Positions 32,505 through 35,910 of a stretch of DNA of 35,910 nucleotides are shown here, piece by piece; position 1 is the stretch's first letter, and each line of letters begins with the position of its first letter. The notes beneath the pieces were generated by a model, which had not been told where the DNA came from, ran no database searches, and worked only from the letters and a program-made list of their open reading frames with translations. The translations under genes and the position numbers were made by a program. The DNA comes from Acidobacteriota bacterium. GTDB taxonomy: Bacteria > Acidobacteriota > Terriglobia > Bryobacterales > Bryobacteraceae. The stretch lies in contig CANIVU010000092.1 of assembly GCA_947470805.1 (NCBI GenBank), positions 1-35,910 of the forward strand. Reading direction: 5' to 3'.

Positions 32505-34955
32505 TCAGGGTTTCGGAACTGTCACCACCGAGCTGTCCGTCTTCAATAGACTCAGCAGAATCGAGCGCTCCGTCACCGTGAGTCCGATCAGGTGCCTCGG
32601 CTGGTTGGAGAACCGGTAAGGGCTCAAACGGTGATCATGAAAACTGATCACTTCCTGCTTGTCTCCCACCGGTTTGCCGCTTCCCGGATCGATCTCCCGG
32701 CGCCAGACGCATATCCAACCATCGACGTCGCTGAGAAAATAAATATATCGTGAATCAGGAGACCATTGCGGCGAATCCGCCCTTGCGTCGGATGTTTCCA
32801 CGCCGATCCACTTCTCCTGGGTAATTTCCCGCCCTTGGGAAAATGGGGCCAGGTAGATATGCTCCGGCCCCAGACCTTGATCAACCGCGAAAGCAACCCA
32901 TTTCCCATTCGGCGACAAAGTCCCGCCTAACACCGAATACAACGGATGCTGCAGAAGCATCCATCGATTCGAGGTCGGCAAATCGATCGCCGCGATTCGG
33001 TTCCGCGAGTTCGGCACCTCGTATAAAAGGGTGCGCCCATCCGCACTCACGTCGGTCGGCGGCCCGCAATCCTCACAAATGCGTTTGTATTCTCGAGCTC
33101 CCGGACGTGAATAGTAGATCGCCTGTCTGTCAATTCCAGGCACCGGACCGTTCTCCAGGACCCGGTAGTACACCCGCTCCCCATCCGCCGTGACCCGGGT
33201 GCGCCTCGTCGATGCTGGAATCGGAATATCGACATCCGTGTTGCCGCCTTTGCGAAGAAGCGCCCGAAGGCTGTAAGCGCCTCCCGCCGCCGGTTCCAGG
33301 TAAGTGACCACGTCACCGTTGCGGGATGCGGACGGCCCTAGTGCATCCCGTGTAGTTAGCTTCACCGGATCGCCTGTAATTTTTCCCGAAGCATGATCAA
33401 CAGGAATCTCCCACGTACCGCGTTCAAATGCCAACTTTGAGTAACTCAACTCCGTTTGTGAGGAAGCGGGATGCGCCGTGATACCGGCCTCGTCCGGGAA
33501 CACCTTTTCCGGGTCCCCCTTCAGTTTCCAATCGGCATCGAAGGAAATCCGCCATAACGCCGAACGGCCAGCCCGTTCTAACGGCAAGATGAGATCGCGG
33601 CCACTCCAGGCAAACTGCGCCCGGGATAAAACAGACGGATGCGGACGCAAGCCCAGCCGCTGCAGGCTCGCGAAGACGCCGAGTTTCCTGGCTGTCCTGC
33701 TAATCTGCCGATTGGCGTCCGGCTCCGGATACAGCCAGAAATCATGTTCCTCTGTAGCCGATCCGGCCTGCCCCGTGCCGCAGATAAGAATGAACTTGAT
33801 GTCGGGAGACCAAACGGCCCCATGGGCATCATCAAACTCTCTGGCAATCGGCAAGGGCTCCAAGTCCCGGTCCAACGGCGCTACGTACACCCGGCCGAAG
33901 CGGGTTTGGGGATCTTGTACCCAATACACAAGATTGTTTCCGTCCGGCGAGAACGAAGGGTCTTTGCCAAATCGCGCAATCAATCGTCCACTATGCCCCG
34001 GTTGCGAGGGAATAATGTAAACCCCTCCAGGCGCACAGTCCTCCCGGTAGGCAATCCATTTTCCATCCGGACTGATGGCAGGCTGGACTTTCGGACAGCC
34101 CCCCCGCGTCAGCAACTCCCTCTTTGCCGGCGACCGCCGCTCCGCCCGCCAAAGTTGCAATTGGCCATCGGCGGGATCCGCGGATACGTACGCCAGCCAA
34201 CTACCATCAACGGACAATGCCGGGTAGGCCTCAAAGGGACCTGCCGACTGTAGTTTCACAAATCGGCTGTTTGCCCCCGCCGTTTCTTTCCGGAAATCCG
34301 TCAGCTGGTGCCCGAACAGCCAAATTCCGGCAACTGCGGCGAGAATCGCCCCACCCAGTGCCCACGGCCGACCCCACTTTGACACGGGAACCGGCCCCGG
34401 TACGCCCGTGGTCTCCGGAGTTTCTGCCCCGCTTTCCGAAGTGCCTGGCTCACTCACGGGACGCGCCAGACCTTCGTCGGCCTTGGCTGGCGTAGACTCT
34501 AACGGACTCACCGCCTGCCCAACCTCCTCGATCTCCACGCCGTGGTCATTCAAGCTCGGTGCTTCAATTGGTTTGCCTTGGGACGCTTCGTTCGTTTCAG
34601 GCGGCGGAGTGTCCAGCCATTGAAACTGCGCTACGTATTCGCCAACTGGGATAGAGATACGAAGGCCGGTCGTTTCTCCTCGTTGGCGGTAATAAATATC
34701 CAATCGAGCCCGAAGCCGGATCACCGCCACGCGAATGCTCGCGTCAAGCCGTGCATCAAACGTCGCGGGCTTCTCAAAAACATCAACCGCGATCGTATAT
34801 TCCTTCAACTTATCCGGATTCGAACTGTCCAACGAATGGCTTACCAGATATCTGAGTAATTGACCCGCCCGTTTTGATCGTTGAAACGCTGGCGTTGCGC
34901 AAATGGCATCCACATGAAGAAGGATTTCCTCTCGAGTACGGTTATTAGCGGGCAA
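32505..34955 (-). CDS. membrane protein: cytoplasmic regulator-like domain, one helix, PD40/TolB-like propeller, 816 aa
   Basis: The N-terminal domain (about 1-112) has the pattern PAFQRSKRAGQLLRYLV, LKEYTIAVDVF, then IRVAVIRLRARLDIYYRQRG and IPVGEYVAQF. It occurs in many acidobacterial and some proteobacterial signalling proteins and looks like a DNA-binding or effector module, though its function is not established. A Pro/Glu-rich linker and one helix (about 198-216, ALGGAILAAVAGIWLFG) follow. From about 235 to the end there are PD40/WD40-like repeats (YPALSVDGSWLAYVS, QPAISPDGKWIAYRE, DSPQWSPDSRYIYFL) forming a presumably extracytoplasmic propeller. The arrangement recalls ToxR/CadC one-component sensors. 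The start is TTG at 34955 with AGGTGA upstream; a GTG 14 codons later is an alternative. Confidence 0.82.
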   Translation of the reverse strand: MPANNRTREEILLHVDAICATPAFQRSKRAGQLLRYLVSHSLDSSNPDKLKEYTIAVDVFEKPATFDARLDASIRVAVIRLRARLDIYYRQRGETTGLRISIPVGEYVAQFQWLDTPPPETNEASQGKPIEAPSLNDHGVEIEEVGQAVSPLESTPAKADEGLARPVSEPGTSESGAETPETTGVPGPVPVSKWGRPWALGGAILAAVAGIWLFGHQLTDFRKETAGANSRFVKLQSAGPFEAYPALSVDGSWLAYVSADPADGQLQLWRAERRSPAKRELLTRGGCPKVQPAISPDGKWIAYREDCAPGGVYIIPSQPGHSGRLIARFGKDPSFSPDGNNLVYWVQDPQTRFGRVYVAPLDRDLEPLPIAREFDDAHGAVWSPDIKFILICGTGQAGSATEEHDFWLYPEPDANRQISRTARKLGVFASLQRLGLRPHPSVLSRAQFAWSGRDLILPLERAGRSALWRISFDADWKLKGDPEKVFPDEAGITAHPASSQTELSYSKLAFERGTWEIPVDHASGKITGDPVKLTTRDALGPSASRNGDVVTYLEPAAGGAYSLRALLRKGGNTDVDIPIPASTRRTRVTADGERVYYRVLENGPVPGIDRQAIYYSRPGAREYKRICEDCGPPTDVSADGRTLLYEVPNSRNRIAAIDLPTSNRWMLLQHPLYSVLGGTLSPNGKWVAFAVDQGLGPEHIYLAPFSQGREITQEKWIGVETSDARADSPQWSPDSRYIYFLSDVDGWICVWRREIDPGSGKPVGDKQEVISFHDHRLSPYRFSNQPRHLIGLTVTERSILLSLLKTDSSVVTVPKP

Positions 34956-35338
34956 TCAGACTTTCACCTGTTAACTGAATTTCGTCGGATCACTACGGTA
35001 CAAAAATGCGCCCCTTACACCGACTCTGTGCCTTCCCCAAGGCTCATCGCGCTCGCTCCACAGCATCACATCAGCCGATTTTGCGAAATGTTTTAACACC
35101 ATATCATAAATCTCGGGGAAGAAAGACCCCAAGCGTCCTGGGCGGTCAGGACTGCCAGTACGAGCTACGCCTGAGCCGGGATGCTCGGGCAAAAACGAAA
35201 ACGGAAGGGCCCGGTGTTGGAACCCTCCCGCATCCCGGCTTCTGGCGCGGTATTCGGTGTGCTCACCAGCACGTTCCTTTTTCTTGGCTGGTTCGCCCGG
35301 TGCATCTGCGGGAGGCGGGGCAGCCAGTATCCAAAAAG
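34956..35338. other. 383-bp region between the PD40 gene and the terminator
   Basis: No gene is supported. Open frames on both strands here give unconvincing translations. The part next to 34956 must carry the promoter of the PD40 gene; no clear consensus was found. Confidence 0.4.
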
Positions 35339-35375
35339 AAAACCGCCGCCGGCGTTATGAGCCGGCGGCGGTTTT
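35339..35375. terminator. strong bidirectional intrinsic terminator
   Basis: AAAACCGCCGCCGGC (35339-35353) and GCCGGCGGCGGTTTT (35361-35375) form a perfect 15-base stem with a seven-base loop. A run of A lies on the left and T on the right, so it can end transcription from either side. It lies 38 bases after the stop of the minus-strand repeat-peptide gene. Confidence 0.9.
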
Positions 35376-35413
35376 TTCAGCAGAGCGATTCTACGCCGCG
35401 GAGCGGCGGAGTA

Positions 35414-35614
35414 TTAGGCGCGCTCGATCCGGACGGGACGGCCGGGTTTCTTCTTGCTGCCGCCTTCGATTCCGTCCTTGGCCAGCAGAACAGACTCCGC
35501 TTTCACGGGACGGCCCGGCTTCTTCTTGCTGCCGCCCTCGATTCCGTCCTTGGCGAAAACCGAACCGGCGAGGAGCAGTGCAAAAGCTGCAAAAGCACTT
35601 TTTTTGAACATCAT
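35414..35614 (-). CDS. exported lysine-rich peptide with two tandem repeats, 66 aa
   Basis: I do not recognise a family. Residues 1-21 are a clear signal peptide (MMFKKSAFAAFALLLAGSVFA). The rest is two near-identical copies of KDGIEGGSKKKPGRPV with a period of 24 residues, joined by KAESVLLA and ending in RIERA. The second copy is preceded by ESVLLA, which echoes GSVFA at the end of the signal, so the duplication took in part of the signal region. The KKKPGRPV core resembles an AT-hook (basic residues around GRP) but sits in a predicted exported peptide. AAGGAAAA lies just before the paired ATGs, and a TATGAT -10-like box is 35 bases upstream. A strong terminator follows, so it is a complete single-gene unit. 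Nucleic-acid, lipopolysaccharide or polysaccharide binding are all possible guesses. Confidence 0.7.
   Translation of the reverse strand: MMFKKSAFAAFALLLAGSVFAKDGIEGGSKKKPGRPVKAESVLLAKDGIEGGSKKKPGRPVRIERA
35433..35554. repeat. two 50-bp direct repeats, period 72 bp
   Basis: Copies at 35433-35482 and 35505-35554 differ at three positions by eye, and all three changes leave the encoded repeat KDGIEGGSKKKPGRPV unaltered. The 72-base period is a whole number of codons, so copy number can change without loss of frame. Confidence 0.85.
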
Positions 35615-35910
35615 TTTTCCTTCTTAAAACGTTCTTGTCAGTTTGACTATCATAGTGGGCTTCATAGGAGACCTTTAACCAGTTCTGCATTTTGGTATCC
35701 GGTCTACCTCTGAAAGCCGCTGATCGCACCCGATCAGACCGGCTTCGGATGAAGCTGGAACTGGCTGGACGGTCCTGGTCGTGTCGCCTGCCGCTCAATC
35801 TGCCAGGTTAAGCAGGGAGAGCCAAAGAGACGCCGTGTCCGGAAGCCGCGGCCATTCTGCGTGGTGAGAGTGCGATGTTCACCGGCGGTGGCCTGGAATC
35901 GCAAAAAAAA
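35615..35910. other. upstream region of the repeat peptide, window end
   Basis: The part next to 35615 holds a likely promoter for the repeat peptide (TATGAT on the minus strand at 35649-35654, with a poor -35 region). From about 35700 to the end nothing gene-like is recognised on either strand. The window ends in eight A residues. Confidence 0.4.

Noticed and set aside
35433-35554. CRISPR-like repeat pair
   Set aside because: The two 50-base copies are in-frame coding repeats with a short 22-base gap, with no further copies and no cas genes.
35006-35713. 235-codon plus-strand frame
   Set aside because: It reads through the intrinsic terminator and antisense through the repeat peptide; the translation is low-complexity.

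Overview
The window looks like a chromosomal segment of a GC-rich, large-genome bacterium, most probably an Acidobacteriota member of the Solibacter/Bryobacter type. This is inferred from the gene repertoire: a DUF1592/DUF1552 pair, a Tat-exported Gfo/Idh/MocA oxidoreductase, a PQQ dehydrogenase, a membrane-anchored PD40 propeller protein with an acidobacterial-style N-terminal domain, and a PEP-CTERM protein. No rRNA, intact tRNA or CRISPR array was seen.

Region 1 (1-9755) is catabolic and secretory: the 3' part of a PQQ-dependent dehydrogenase, two small exported or membrane proteins of unknown function, an operon of a giant DUF1587/1595/1592/1588/1585 haem-motif protein with a DUF1552 protein, and a Tat-exported Gfo/Idh/MocA oxidoreductase. 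Region 2 (about 10340-15560) is accessory DNA. A 45-nt 3' fragment of tRNA-Gly(CCC), still followed by its intrinsic terminator, marks one end of an integrated element. Next to it are a plasmid-type RepA initiator, an AbiE type IV toxin-antitoxin pair and a DDE transposase. On the far side of the transposase lie a 17-codon stub of galT and a frameshifted yraN (UPF0102).

Region 3 (15612-20852) is signalling: an Flp-type pilin, a NarL-type response regulator, a PilZ-like protein and a 1083-residue hybrid histidine kinase with receiver and HPt modules. Region 4 (20854-25092) is a graveyard: a truncated beta-propeller-like gene end, an IS1380 transposase in three frames, an IS200/IS605 tnpA with an in-frame stop that is cut off before its catalytic tyrosine, and a CusA-like heavy-metal RND pump that has lost its first membrane helix and carries an in-frame TAG.

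Region 5 (25149-29955) is a two-gene operon: an exported di-haem cytochrome c peroxidase/MauG-like protein and an 870-residue exported protein ending in PKD/Ig-like domains. It is the best candidate for a little-described extracytoplasmic redox system. Region 6 (30229-35614) begins with IS5 and IS256 remnants. After these come a PEP-CTERM protein, a ToxR-like-topology PD40 protein and a 66-residue exported lysine-rich peptide made of two near-identical repeats, followed by a strong intrinsic terminator. Several start codons were placed downstream of the longest possible start because a good Shine-Dalgarno sequence or the neighbouring gene decides it; these are noted per entry.
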